Below are positions 7,677 to 14,216 of a DNA stretch of 26,815 nt, piece after piece; positions within the stretch are counted from its first letter, which is position 1; every line of letters begins with the position of its first letter. Location of the stretch: positions 1-26,815 of the forward strand of contig CAZLFV010000030.1 in NCBI GenBank assembly GCA_964558915.1, written 5' to 3'. The notes under the pieces were generated by a model. That model made no database searches and was not told where the DNA came from. It saw nothing but the letters and a program-made list of their open reading frames with translations. A program made the translations under genes and the position numbers. This DNA comes from CAZKEW01 sp964558915 (GTDB taxonomy: Bacteria > Acidobacteriota > Aminicenantia > Aminicenantales > UBA8522).

Positions 7677-7692
7677 CTGTTACCCTGGTTTC
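7141..7692 (-). ncRNA. Group I intron ribozyme (IC3-like) in tRNA-Asn
   Basis: The 552-nt intron follows a 5' exon ending in U and ends in G, the group I rule. Core elements read on the minus strand: P TTCAGGGAAGCC (within 7335-7349), Q AACCCTGAGCCAAGCCC (7294-7310), R GGTGCAGAGACTAGAGC (7252-7268), S GAAGAGATAGTCC (7169-7181). P4 is TCAGGG with CCCTGA; P7 is GACTA with TAGTC. The guide sequence GCAGCT (7381-7386) pairs with exon GGCTGT, forming a six-base-pair P1 with the required U-G at the splice site. P2 is CCGCGA-GAAA-TCGCGG (7364-7379). P6 is CCCTGGCC with GGTCAGGG. The motifs closely match the cyanobacterial and plastid tRNA-Leu introns. An HNH gene occupies the P1 loop, so the element may be mobile. 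Confidence 0.92.
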
Positions 7693-7739
7693 ACAGCCAC
7701 CCGCTCTGCCAATTGAGCTACCGAGGAGCAGGCGGCCAT

Positions 7740-7768
7740 AATTTAGCACGTTTGGCCGTCGATTTCAA
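7740..7768 (-). promoter_or_regulatory. Promoter of tRNA-Asn
   Basis: On the minus strand TTGAAA (7763-7768) and TAAATT (7740-7745) are separated by 17 bases. Transcription would begin only about six bases before the tRNA 5' end. Confidence 0.65.
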
Positions 7769-7772
7769 CCGC

Positions 7773-7801
7773 TTGAAACCGTCCCGGTTTCGGGCTAGTA
7801 T
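7773..7801 (+). promoter_or_regulatory. Promoter of the metallophosphoesterase gene
   Basis: TTGAAA (7773-7778) and TAGTAT (7796-7801) are separated by 17 bases. Transcription near 7808 gives a very short leader before the ATG at 7821. Its -35 box is one arm of the palindrome TTTCAA-CCGC-TTGAAA (7763-7778), whose other arm is the tRNA -35 box. Confidence 0.55.
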
Positions 7802-7820
7802 CTGAATAGACAGTAAGCCG

Positions 7821-8375
7821 ATGCTTGGCTATCCCAGCAAAGTCCTGGTTATTGCCGATTATGAGCCGCCCCATTTTAAGGAAACTTTCAAACTGACGTT
7901 CGATTTCGTGCTTTCCTGCGGGGATGTGGAAGACCTAATTCTCCAGGAGATCCATGAACAATACAATAAGCCGATCTTCGCCGTGAAGGGCAACCATGAC
8001 CCGGCCAAACCCTTCCCCGAATTCGTCCAGGACGTCCACGCCAAGATCGTCCAGCACCGGCACTGGCTCATCGGAGGATGGCAGGGAGTCCCCGACTATA
8101 AATCAACCGGGGCGTATGAGTGGGATGACCTCGCCGTCATGGAAAAGCTGAGCAAATTTCCCTATGTCGACATTTTTATCTGCCACGCGCCAATCTATAA
8201 ATTCACCGATAAGGACGACTCTGCCCACACCGGGAGTGATGCCATCCTCAAATATATCAAGGAGAAACAGCCGAAGCTCGTCTATCACGGACATGTCCAC
8301 TCCAAGATGGGCACGATGATCGAAAATACGGCCGTCGTAAGCGTCTACGGAGCAGAGATTTTCACTCTCGAATGA
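7821..8375 (+). CDS. Calcineurin-like metallophosphoesterase
   Basis: This 184-residue protein has the binuclear-metal phosphoesterase pattern: GD at 34-35 (CGDVED), GNHD at 57-60, C-H-A-P at 121-124 and GHVH at 157-160. The first metal motif, normally D-x-H, reads D-Y-E (13-15), so one usual metal-ligand histidine is replaced or shifted to H18. Length is typical of small single-domain cytoplasmic members that cut phosphodiesters or nucleotides. No signal peptide is seen. It is divergent from tRNA-Asn and convergent with the DnaC-like gene. There is no strong SD and the leader is short. The substrate is unknown. Confidence 0.82.
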   Translation: MLGYPSKVLVIADYEPPHFKETFKLTFDFVLSCGDVEDLILQEIHEQYNKPIFAVKGNHDPAKPFPEFVQDVHAKIVQHRHWLIGGWQGVPDYKSTGAYEWDDLAVMEKLSKFPYVDIFICHAPIYKFTDKDDSAHTGSDAILKYIKEKQPKLVYHGHVHSKMGTMIENTAVVSVYGAEIFTLE

Positions 8376-8403
8376 AAACAGGGAAAAAAGAGCAAACGGA
8401 GAA

Positions 8404-9147
8404 TTAGAACCGATAGCTGGCCTGCTTGGCCATCTTGCGGTAGTCGTCCCCCCACATCTCGACAATCTTGCACATTTCATACAGCCGGGACCGCAGCCGT
8501 ACGCCAATCCGATCCACCAAGGTATCCCCACTCTTCTTGTAGAATGAGTCGCGGGTGTCCTCTTCCTCTTCAGTATCCAGGTAATTCGACGTAAAGAGAG
8601 TCAGTTTTTTCTGGTTGTAACGATGATTGATGATATAAAAGATGGTCTCCTCGACCCAGGCCGTCGTCCTTTTGGCGCCGAGCTCATCGAGCACAAGGAT
8701 TTCGTGCTCGAACACAGGGGTAAGGACCTCCGATTCCGTAAGGTTCGAATCAGGCGTGAACGTATTCTGGATATCCCGGATGAGCTCCCGGAAATCATAA
8801 AACGAACAGGGAACGCTCTTTTTCTCGATCAGCTCCCTGATAATGGCCACCGCTAAGTGAGTTTTTCCCACTCCGCAGGGACCGATGAAAAGAAGGCCGA
8901 CATCCTGCGCCGGGTAATTCTTGACGAACTGCTTAGAAATTTTCAGGGCGTCACGGTGGGAATCGTTGTGGACTTCAAAATTTTTGAGCGAGCAATTCTG
9001 GTATCTTCGAGGAATACGGGCTTGCTCCCAGAGGGCCTGGGCCTGGCGCTCAAAAAAGCATTCGCAGCGCTTGGCTAGCGATTTTCCCTCTTTTTCTTCA
9101 AGGACCCAGCCCGTACCTTCACACCGGGCGCATGTCTTTTCCGCCAT
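8404..9147 (-). CDS. DnaC/DnaI/IstB-like AAA+ ATPase, probable helicase loader
   Basis: This 247-residue protein begins with a four-cysteine zinc module (CARC at 6-9 and CEC at 28-30). The AAA+ domain follows: Walker A GPCGVGKTH, Walker B HEILVLDELG, sensor 1 LTLFTSNY, and the arginine-finger segment VRLRSRLYEMC near the C terminus. This is the layout of DnaC/DnaI-type loaders that place the replicative helicase DnaB on DNA. IstB transposition helpers are similar, but no transposase lies nearby. The ATG shares its A with the TGA of the sigma factor gene, so translation is coupled. Being last in the dnaK operon, it may be raised by heat shock. Loader function is well supported by family; the DnaB partner is not in the window. 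Confidence 0.8.
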   Translation of the reverse strand: MAEKTCARCEGTGWVLEEKEGKSLAKRCECFFERQAQALWEQARIPRRYQNCSLKNFEVHNDSHRDALKISKQFVKNYPAQDVGLLFIGPCGVGKTHLAVAIIRELIEKKSVPCSFYDFRELIRDIQNTFTPDSNLTESEVLTPVFEHEILVLDELGAKRTTAWVEETIFYIINHRYNQKKLTLFTSNYLDTEEEEDTRDSFYKKSGDTLVDRIGVRLRSRLYEMCKIVEMWGDDYRKMAKQASYRF

Positions 9148-9989
9148 CAGTTCAAATATCCTCTGAGCTGCTGGAGATTATGAGACCGGGCCAGCTTTCT
9201 CATGGCTTTCTGTTCGATCTGGCGAATCCGCTCTCTCGTCAGGTTCAATCTCTCCCCGATCTCCTGGAGAGTCCACGGCCGGTCGTCGTCCAGCCCGAAT
9301 CTTAATTTTAGCACAAGAGCTTCCTTTTCATCCAGCTCACCCAAAATCTCCCTGATCTGGTGCTCGATCGAGGACTTGACGATCTGGTATTCAACAGTCG
9401 GAGAGGCGTTGTCTTCGATCTTGCCTCCGACTTCAAGGTCGCTATCCGCACGCTTGTCGCTGAGGGAGACGTCCTTTTCAGCCAGGATTTCGAGGTCCTC
9501 CACGTCATCCTCGCTGACTCCCATACTCTGGGCGATCTCTTCCCTTGTCGGCTCCCTGCCGAGCTCCGCCTTCAGCAGTGATGCCTTTTTCTTCATCAGG
9601 GAAATCTGGTCGGACAACTTCTGAGGAAGGTTATAGATGCGGGCAGAGGAGGTCAACGCATGGATGACCGCCTGCCTGATCCACCAGACAGCATAGGAAA
9701 TAAACCTGACATTGCGGCTGGGGTCGTACCGCTTTGCGGCCTCGATCAGTCCCAGATTGCCCTCGTTGATCAGGTCGAGCAGGCTCAGTCCCATCCCGCG
9801 GTACTTTTTGACATAGGAGACGACAAACCGGAGATTGGCCTCGACGAGCGCTTCGATCGCGTTCCTATCTCCATTCTGAATTCGCCGCCCCAGCTCCTTT
9901 TCTTCGGCTTCCGAGTACACGGGGAACCTGGAGATCTGGTTAAGATAGATTTTTAAGTTTTTCGAATCGAGATAATCCTCGTCGTGCAT
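9147..9989 (-). CDS. Sigma-70 family RNA polymerase sigma factor (primary-like, no region 1.1)
   Basis: The protein has 280 residues. Region 1.2 is at about 9-40 (LKIYLNQISRFPVYSEAEEKEL). Region 2 is at about 42-112, with RFISYAVWWIRQAVIHAL for -10 melting and recognition. Region 3 runs from RIYNLPQKLSDQ, and region 4.2 contains WTLQEIGERLNLTRERIRQIEQKAMRKL. The motifs match primary RpoD/SigA-type factors, but region 1.1 and the long non-conserved insert are absent. It is therefore either a small group 1/group 2 factor or a heat-shock type. It starts four bases after hspR and overlaps the DnaC-like gene by one base. The position suggests expression under HspR control. RpoH function is possible but cannot be decided from sequence. 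Confidence 0.88.
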   Translation of the reverse strand: MHDEDYLDSKNLKIYLNQISRFPVYSEAEEKELGRRIQNGDRNAIEALVEANLRFVVSYVKKYRGMGLSLLDLINEGNLGLIEAAKRYDPSRNVRFISYAVWWIRQAVIHALTSSARIYNLPQKLSDQISLMKKKASLLKAELGREPTREEIAQSMGVSEDDVEDLEILAEKDVSLSDKRADSDLEVGGKIEDNASPTVEYQIVKSSIEHQIREILGELDEKEALVLKLRFGLDDDRPWTLQEIGERLNLTRERIRQIEQKAMRKLARSHNLQQLRGYLN

Positions 9990-9993
9990 CCGC

Positions 9994-10404
9994 CTATTCT
10001 TCGGCTCCTTCCACCCTGATCATTTTCGTCTGGCTCAACCTCACCAGGCTCTTCTTGCGGGCTTCGAATTCGTCCTCCTTTCCCTTGAAAAACTCCTTCT
10101 TGACGTACTCCAAAAGCTCGCTGATTTGGGTCTCCATCTGCTGCATTTTCTGCCGCATGTTCAGGATGACTTCGACTCCTGCCAGGTTCACCCCAAGGTC
10201 TCGGATGAGGTTCAGGATGAGCTCGAGCTGGCGCAGGTCTTCATCGGAATACAGGCGCGTGTTTCCCTGGCTCCGCGAGGGCTTAAGCAGGCCCTCCCGT
10301 TCATAAAGCCGGAGGGTTTGAGGGTGAAGGTCGAACTTTTGGGAAACAACGCTGATATGATAAAAGTTCTTAGCGCTGCTTTTTGGTTCTTTTTTTCTTC
10401 TCAT
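9994..10404 (-). CDS. hspR: HspR-like MerR-family heat-shock repressor
   Basis: This 136-residue protein has a MerR-type DNA-binding domain: YHISVVSQKFDLHPQTLRLYEREGLLKPSRSQGNTRLYSDEDL. A dimerisation helix follows (RQKMQQMETQISELLEYVKKEFF). The lack of an effector domain and the position directly after dnaJ identify it as HspR. HspR represses dnaK operons with DnaK as co-repressor. The ATG lies one base after the dnaJ TGA. A HAIR-like operator is present at the dnaK promoter of the same operon, consistent with autoregulation. The basic N-terminal extension (MRRKKEPKSSAK) is somewhat longer than usual. Confidence 0.88.
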   Translation of the reverse strand: MRRKKEPKSSAKNFYHISVVSQKFDLHPQTLRLYEREGLLKPSRSQGNTRLYSDEDLRQLELILNLIRDLGVNLAGVEVILNMRQKMQQMETQISELLEYVKKEFFKGKEDEFEARKKSLVRLSQTKMIRVEGAEE

Positions 10405-10405
10405 A

Positions 10406-11515
10406 TCAATGAATCCCCAGTTTATCTCTCGGGTTCTCGCCCGAAAGCTTCTCGAGTTCTTTCATCAGTTCTCTAACCCGCTGGTCTGCGAACGGAGGAG
10501 GAACAATCGCGACTTCGACAAACTGGTCTCCATGCGTCCGCCGTCCTGGGATCGGCGCTCCAAGATCCTTCAGCCGGAATTTCTGCCCCGATTTGGTTCC
10601 AGGCGGAATCCTGATGGTTCTCTTGCCCCAGAGCGTGGGAACATCGATCTTTGCTCCCAATGTTGCTTCTGGCACCGTAATCGGCAACTTGAGGTTGATA
10701 TTAGCGCCTTCGCGCCGGAAAATCGAATGGGGAGAAACGTCGATCGAGATGAAAAGGTCCCCAGGAGGCCCTCCATTCTTGCCGGCATTCCCTTTTCCGG
10801 GAACACGGACTTTTGACCCGGAATCGACACCAGCAGGAATCTTGACGTTGATGAGCTCGGTTTTCTGGACCAATCCCTGGCGGCGGCAATAAGAGCACGC
10901 ATCTCCCCGGCTCGCGCCTGTCCCCTGGCAATCGGGGCAAGGTGTGGAGAACTTCATGAACCCGCGTTGCATCTGAGCGCGTCCACTTCCCTTGCAGGTT
11001 GGACACGGACGCCCGCCAGAACTCTGGATGTGGCCGTGGCCCTGGCATTGAGGGCAGCTCACCAGGCGCGTCAGTTGGATACGCGTCTGAAGGCCGTTGA
11101 TCGCATCCTCAAACCCGATTATCATCGAGTAATGAAGATCCTCCCCGCGCTCAGATTCCACGGCCTGAGCCGGCCGGGAACCGCCACCAAAAATGCTTTC
11201 AAAGAAATCAGAGAACGACGAGCTTCCGTAGCCAGAAAAATCGAACCCTTCAAACCCGGAGCCGTACGCCCGTGCGCCAGCTCCGGGCGGAGGCTGTTCG
11301 CCGACATAGCCGAGCTGATCGTACTGGCTCTTTTTTTTGGGGTCGCTGAGGACTGAATAAGCTTCCTGGATCTCCTTAAACTTGGCTTCCGCAGCTTTGT
11401 CACCAGGGTTGAGGTCGGGATGGAATTTCCGGGCGAGCTTCCGATAAGCCCTTTTAATGTCCGCGGCCGCGGCCGACCTCGGGACTCCTAGGATCCGGTA
11501 ATAATCTTTGTCCAT
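10406..11515 (-). CDS. dnaJ: DnaJ-type co-chaperone
   Basis: This 369-residue type I Hsp40 stimulates the DnaK ATPase and delivers unfolded substrates. The J domain is residues 1-67, with HPD at 32-34. A Gly/Phe-rich linker follows (GSGFEGFDFSGYGSSSF). Four zinc-binding repeats are seen: CPQCQGHG, CPTCKGSG, CPDCQGTG and CSYCRRQG. The last departs from CxxCxGxG by an R in place of G. The C-terminal substrate domain includes IPAGVDSGSKVRVPGKG. It lies 18 bases after dnaK with AGAGG just before the ATG, and hspR follows at once. Confidence 0.95.
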   Translation of the reverse strand: MDKDYYRILGVPRSAAAADIKRAYRKLARKFHPDLNPGDKAAEAKFKEIQEAYSVLSDPKKKSQYDQLGYVGEQPPPGAGARAYGSGFEGFDFSGYGSSSFSDFFESIFGGGSRPAQAVESERGEDLHYSMIIGFEDAINGLQTRIQLTRLVSCPQCQGHGHIQSSGGRPCPTCKGSGRAQMQRGFMKFSTPCPDCQGTGASRGDACSYCRRQGLVQKTELINVKIPAGVDSGSKVRVPGKGNAGKNGGPPGDLFISIDVSPHSIFRREGANINLKLPITVPEATLGAKIDVPTLWGKRTIRIPPGTKSGQKFRLKDLGAPIPGRRTHGDQFVEVAIVPPPFADQRVRELMKELEKLSGENPRDKLGIH

Positions 11516-11533
11516 CCTCTATCCGGATGAAGC

Positions 11534-13477
11534 TTATTTATTTTTTTCGTCGTCCACGACCTCAGCGTCGATAACCTCCCCTTCTCCACTTCCCTGAGCG
11601 GAAGACTGCCCTCCGCTCTGATAATCCTGCTGCTTGAAATCCTGAGCCGAGCCGGACCCTCCGGCGGCTTGCTGCTGTCCGGCCCGCTGGTACATCATCT
11701 CGGTCAGCTTATGGGAAGCGCGGGAAAGCGCTTCAATGGCGTTTCGAATCCGGCCGAGGTCTTCGCTTTCCATGGCTTTTTTCGTGTTCTCGATTTCCGA
11801 CCTGAGGTTGGTGGCATCCGCTTCAGGAATCCGATCCTTGTTCTCGCGGAGCAACTTTTCGAGGCTGTAAATCAACTGGTCGGCCTGGTTCTTCGCGTCA
11901 ATGACTTCCTTTCTCTTTTTATCTTCTTCAGCATGGGCTTCGGCATCCTGGACCATTTTGTTGATTTCCTTATCATCGAGTCCCGAGTGGCCAGTAATTG
12001 TGATGGCCTGCTGCTTCCCGGTTCCCAGGTCTTTAGCGGAAACATGGAGGATTCCGTTGGCGTCGATATCAAAAGAGACTTCTATCTTGGGCACACCGCG
12101 CGGTGCGGGCGGAATTCCGTCGAGATGGAACCGGCCCAGAGTCCGGTTGTAAGCGGCCATTTCTCTTTCGCCCTGTAGGACATGGATTTCGACGCTGGGC
12201 TGGTTATCCGAAGCCGTGGAGAAGACCTCAGTCTTTTTTGTGGGAATGGTCGTGTTCCGTGCGATCATCTTAGTGAAGACGCCGCCAAGAGTCTCAATGC
12301 CCAGAGTCAAAGGAGTGACATCGAGAAGCAGAACATCCTTGACGTCCCCGGCCAAAACAGCGCCCTGGACGGCGGCGCCCACGGCCACAACTTCATCGGG
12401 GTTGACGCCCTTATGGGGCTCTTTGCCAAACAGGTCTCTGACCAGGTCCTGAATCCGGGGCATCCGGGTCTGTCCGCCGACCAGTATGACTTCGTCAATA
12501 TCCCCGGGCTTCAGGTTGGCATCAGCCAGGGCCTGTCTGCAGGGAGCGACCGACCTTTGGATAAGGTCTTCGACAAGCTGTTCTAATCTGGCCCGGGTCA
12601 TCTTCATGAGAAGGTGTTTTGGCCCGGAAGCATCTGCAGTGATAAAGGGCAGGTTGATCTCCGTCTCCATGGTCGTCGAAAGCTCGATTTTTGCCTTCTC
12701 GGCGGCTTCTTTGAGCCGCTGAATGGCCATTTTGTCTTTGGTCAGGTCGATGCCTGACTCCTTCTTGAACTCTGCCACGATCCAATCCTGAACCCTCTGG
12801 TCGATGTCATCTCCACCCAGGTGGGTGTCCCCATTTGTTGCTTTCACCTCGACGACGCCTTCGCCGACTTCGAGGATGGAAATATCAAAAGTCCCTCCTC
12901 CGAAATCATATACGGCGATGGTCTCGTCCTTTTTCTTATCCATTCCGTAGGCGAGAGCAGCCGCTGTCGGCTCATTGATGATCCGGACGACATCCATCCC
13001 GGCAATTTTTCCGGCATCCTTGGTCGCCTTCCGCTGGCTGTCGTTGAAGTAGGCCGGCACAGTAATGACGGCTTTCTCAACTTTTTCGCCCAAGTAATCT
13101 TCCGCCGCTTTCTTCAGTTTTTGGAGAATCATAGCCGAGATCTCTGGCGGCGCATATTGCTTGCCTAAAGCCTCAACACGGACATCTCCGTTGGGCGCCT
13201 GGACCACCTTAAACGGAACCTGCTTTATTTCCTGGCCGACTTCATCATAGCGGCGGCCCATAAATCTTTTTATCGAATAGATTGTATTCTCGGGGTTTGT
13301 TACCCGCTGCCTTTTGGCGACCTGTCCAACAAGCCTCTCTCCTTTGGGAGTAAATGCAACAACAGAAGGTGTGGTGCGGCCTCCTTCTTCATTTGGGATA
13401 ACCGTTACTTTTTCGCCCTCGGTGATAGCGACAACTGAAAAGGTTGTGCCGAGATCAATTCCAATTATTTTCGCCAT
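11534..13477 (-). CDS. dnaK: Hsp70 chaperone DnaK
   Basis: This 647-residue protein is full length for the family. The ATPase domain starts IIGIDLGTTFSVVAI. It carries the second phosphate loop VYDFGGGTFDISIL and the adenosine-site strand EVILVGGQTRMP. The interdomain linker DVLLLDVTP leads to the substrate-binding domain (TKKTEVFSTASDNQPSVEI) and the helical lid. The tail GEGEVIDAEVVDDEKNK resembles the conserved end of bacterial DnaK. AAGGAGGT sits five bases before the ATG. It heads the dnaK-dnaJ-hspR-sigma-dnaC-like operon. Together with DnaJ it refolds proteins, and with HspR it closes a feedback loop. GrpE is not encoded in the window. Confidence 0.98.
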   Translation of the reverse strand: MAKIIGIDLGTTFSVVAITEGEKVTVIPNEEGGRTTPSVVAFTPKGERLVGQVAKRQRVTNPENTIYSIKRFMGRRYDEVGQEIKQVPFKVVQAPNGDVRVEALGKQYAPPEISAMILQKLKKAAEDYLGEKVEKAVITVPAYFNDSQRKATKDAGKIAGMDVVRIINEPTAAALAYGMDKKKDETIAVYDFGGGTFDISILEVGEGVVEVKATNGDTHLGGDDIDQRVQDWIVAEFKKESGIDLTKDKMAIQRLKEAAEKAKIELSTTMETEINLPFITADASGPKHLLMKMTRARLEQLVEDLIQRSVAPCRQALADANLKPGDIDEVILVGGQTRMPRIQDLVRDLFGKEPHKGVNPDEVVAVGAAVQGAVLAGDVKDVLLLDVTPLTLGIETLGGVFTKMIARNTTIPTKKTEVFSTASDNQPSVEIHVLQGEREMAAYNRTLGRFHLDGIPPAPRGVPKIEVSFDIDANGILHVSAKDLGTGKQQAITITGHSGLDDKEINKMVQDAEAHAEEDKKRKEVIDAKNQADQLIYSLEKLLRENKDRIPEADATNLRSEIENTKKAMESEDLGRIRNAIEALSRASHKLTEMMYQRAGQQQAAGGSGSAQDFKQQDYQSGGQSSAQGSGEGEVIDAEVVDDEKNK

Positions 13478-13504
13478 TATGACCTCCTTTTTTAGTCAAA
13501 CATT

Positions 13505-13533
13505 AATATAAAATATGAGTGGGATTTTGTCAA
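13505..13533 (-). promoter_or_regulatory. Strong sigma-70-type promoter of the dnaK operon
   Basis: On the minus strand a perfect TTGACA (13528-13533) is followed after 17 bases by TATATT (13505-13510). Transcription near 13498 gives a 20-nt leader carrying AAGGAGGT. Confidence 0.85.
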
Positions 13534-13534
13534 G
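13514..13534 (-). promoter_or_regulatory. HAIR-like HspR operator over the dnaK promoter
   Basis: The known HAIR consensus is CTTGAGT-N7-ACTCAAG. The minus strand here reads CTTGACA-N7-ACTCATA: five of seven bases match in each half and the seven-base spacing is exact. It covers the -35 box and spacer, where a bound repressor would exclude RNA polymerase. An hspR gene in the same operon supports this. Confidence 0.65.
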
Positions 13535-13584
13535 TATTTTTTATAAATATTTTTGAGGAATATGGCTCTCAACCTGATCTGGGA

Positions 13585-14214
13585 TTATGGGCTAAAAAAA
13601 AGGCCTTTAATGCCTTCTGAGAAAGACCAATATATAGACTGGCAGTCCTCTCTGCTGCCTAATCTTACCTCTATAGCCCTAAACGGCTTCCTTTTTGCCT
13701 CAAATGTCAGGTTCCTCAGGGGAATCCAAAGGTACCAGACAAAAATGTGCCCGATGTTGGCCACCCGGGAAAAAAACCGTCTTGGCTTGGGCCTGAAATA
13801 AAGATAGATCCCCTTGTCTATATAAAAAGCATAACTCGAGGGCATGTCTTTGAGCTCCAGCGCATCGAGCTCGAATTTATCGCCTTGCTCGTCCGCCTCT
13901 CCTGGCTTGATTTCCTTTCTCTTGGGCGCAAACAAGGCGCTTTTCTTTATTACCGTTAATATCTCAAGCGGAGGTTGCCCGCCCCAAGAGCGAAGGCTTT
14001 CTATATTCCATTTCTGAAGGACCATCCCTCTCGACCGGAGGCTGATGTTTTTTCCTCCCAGGTCAAAGATAAAATAGAGCGCTGGCGACCTGGCCAGGGC
14101 AAGCTCCTCTTTCAGCCTCGTGTTCATTTTGAGCGGTGCAGGTTTTTCTTCTGCCGCACAGGGTGAAAGAATGCAAAAAAGAAACAGAAGCGAGAGCAAC
14201 ACTTTTATCCGCAT
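13585..14214 (-). CDS. Exported protein of unknown function in the L,D-transpeptidase operon
   Basis: A signal peptide (MRIKVLLSLLFLFCILSPCAAEE) leads a mature domain of about 185 residues with no recognised catalytic motif. It contains SPALYFIFDLGGKNISLRSRG and repeated aromatic stretches such as YLYFRPKPRRFF. The N-terminal pattern (long-chain strand followed by RGMVLQKW) recalls proteins that accompany ErfK/YkuD enzymes, but this is weak. The ATG at 14214 is chosen over 14295 because it lies two bases after the upstream TGA and directly starts the signal peptide. The last codons include a terminator-like hairpin. A periplasmic envelope role is inferred from context only. Confidence 0.65.
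   Translation of the reverse strand: MRIKVLLSLLFLFCILSPCAAEEKPAPLKMNTRLKEELALARSPALYFIFDLGGKNISLRSRGMVLQKWNIESLRSWGGQPPLEILTVIKKSALFAPKRKEIKPGEADEQGDKFELDALELKDMPSSYAFYIDKGIYLYFRPKPRRFFSRVANIGHIFVWYLWIPLRNLTFEAKRKPFRAIEVRLGSREDCQSIYWSFSEGIKGLFFSP
13594..13617 (-). terminator. Terminator-like hairpin inside the last codons of the exported protein gene
   Basis: On the minus strand AAGGC and GCCTT pair around a seven-base loop, followed at once by a run of T residues (13601-13594). The stop codon TAA lies further on at 13587-13585, so transcripts ending in the U tract would lack a stop. Confidence 0.5.
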
Positions 14215-14216
14215 GA

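Larger units (their letters stand above)
7100..7727 (-). tRNA. tRNA-Asn(GUU), split by a group I intron
   Basis: The 5' exon is 7727-7693 (35 nt) and the 3' exon is 7140-7100 (41 nt), giving a 76-nt tRNA with encoded CCA. Acceptor stem TCCTCGG pairs with CCGAGGA, and the discriminator is G, both as in bacterial tRNA-Asn. D arm: GCTC, AATTGGCA, GAGC. Anticodon stem GGTGG pairs with CCACT. Joining the exons restores the loop CTGTTAA with anticodon GTT. T arm: CCAGG, TTCGAGT, CCTGG. The intron sits between U35 and U36. Reading the DNA unspliced gives a false GTG (His) anticodon. Six T residues follow the CCA and may end or pause transcription before the Gfo/Idh-like gene. Confidence 0.93.

Noticed and set aside
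7690..7727. tRNA-His reading (anticodon GTG) from the unspliced 5' half
   Set aside because: The GTG arises only by reading into the intron. The joined exons give GTT, and the U1-A72 pair and G73 fit tRNA-Asn. tRNA-His would need G-1 and C73.
8404..9147. IstB transposition helper, implying an insertion sequence
   Set aside because: No IstA-like transposase or inverted repeats are nearby, and the gene is coupled to the sigma factor gene in a chaperone operon.
10409..13168. Long plus-strand ORFs opposite dnaK and dnaJ
   Set aside because: They are shadows of highly conserved genes on the other strand, with no recognisable domains or ribosome binding sites.
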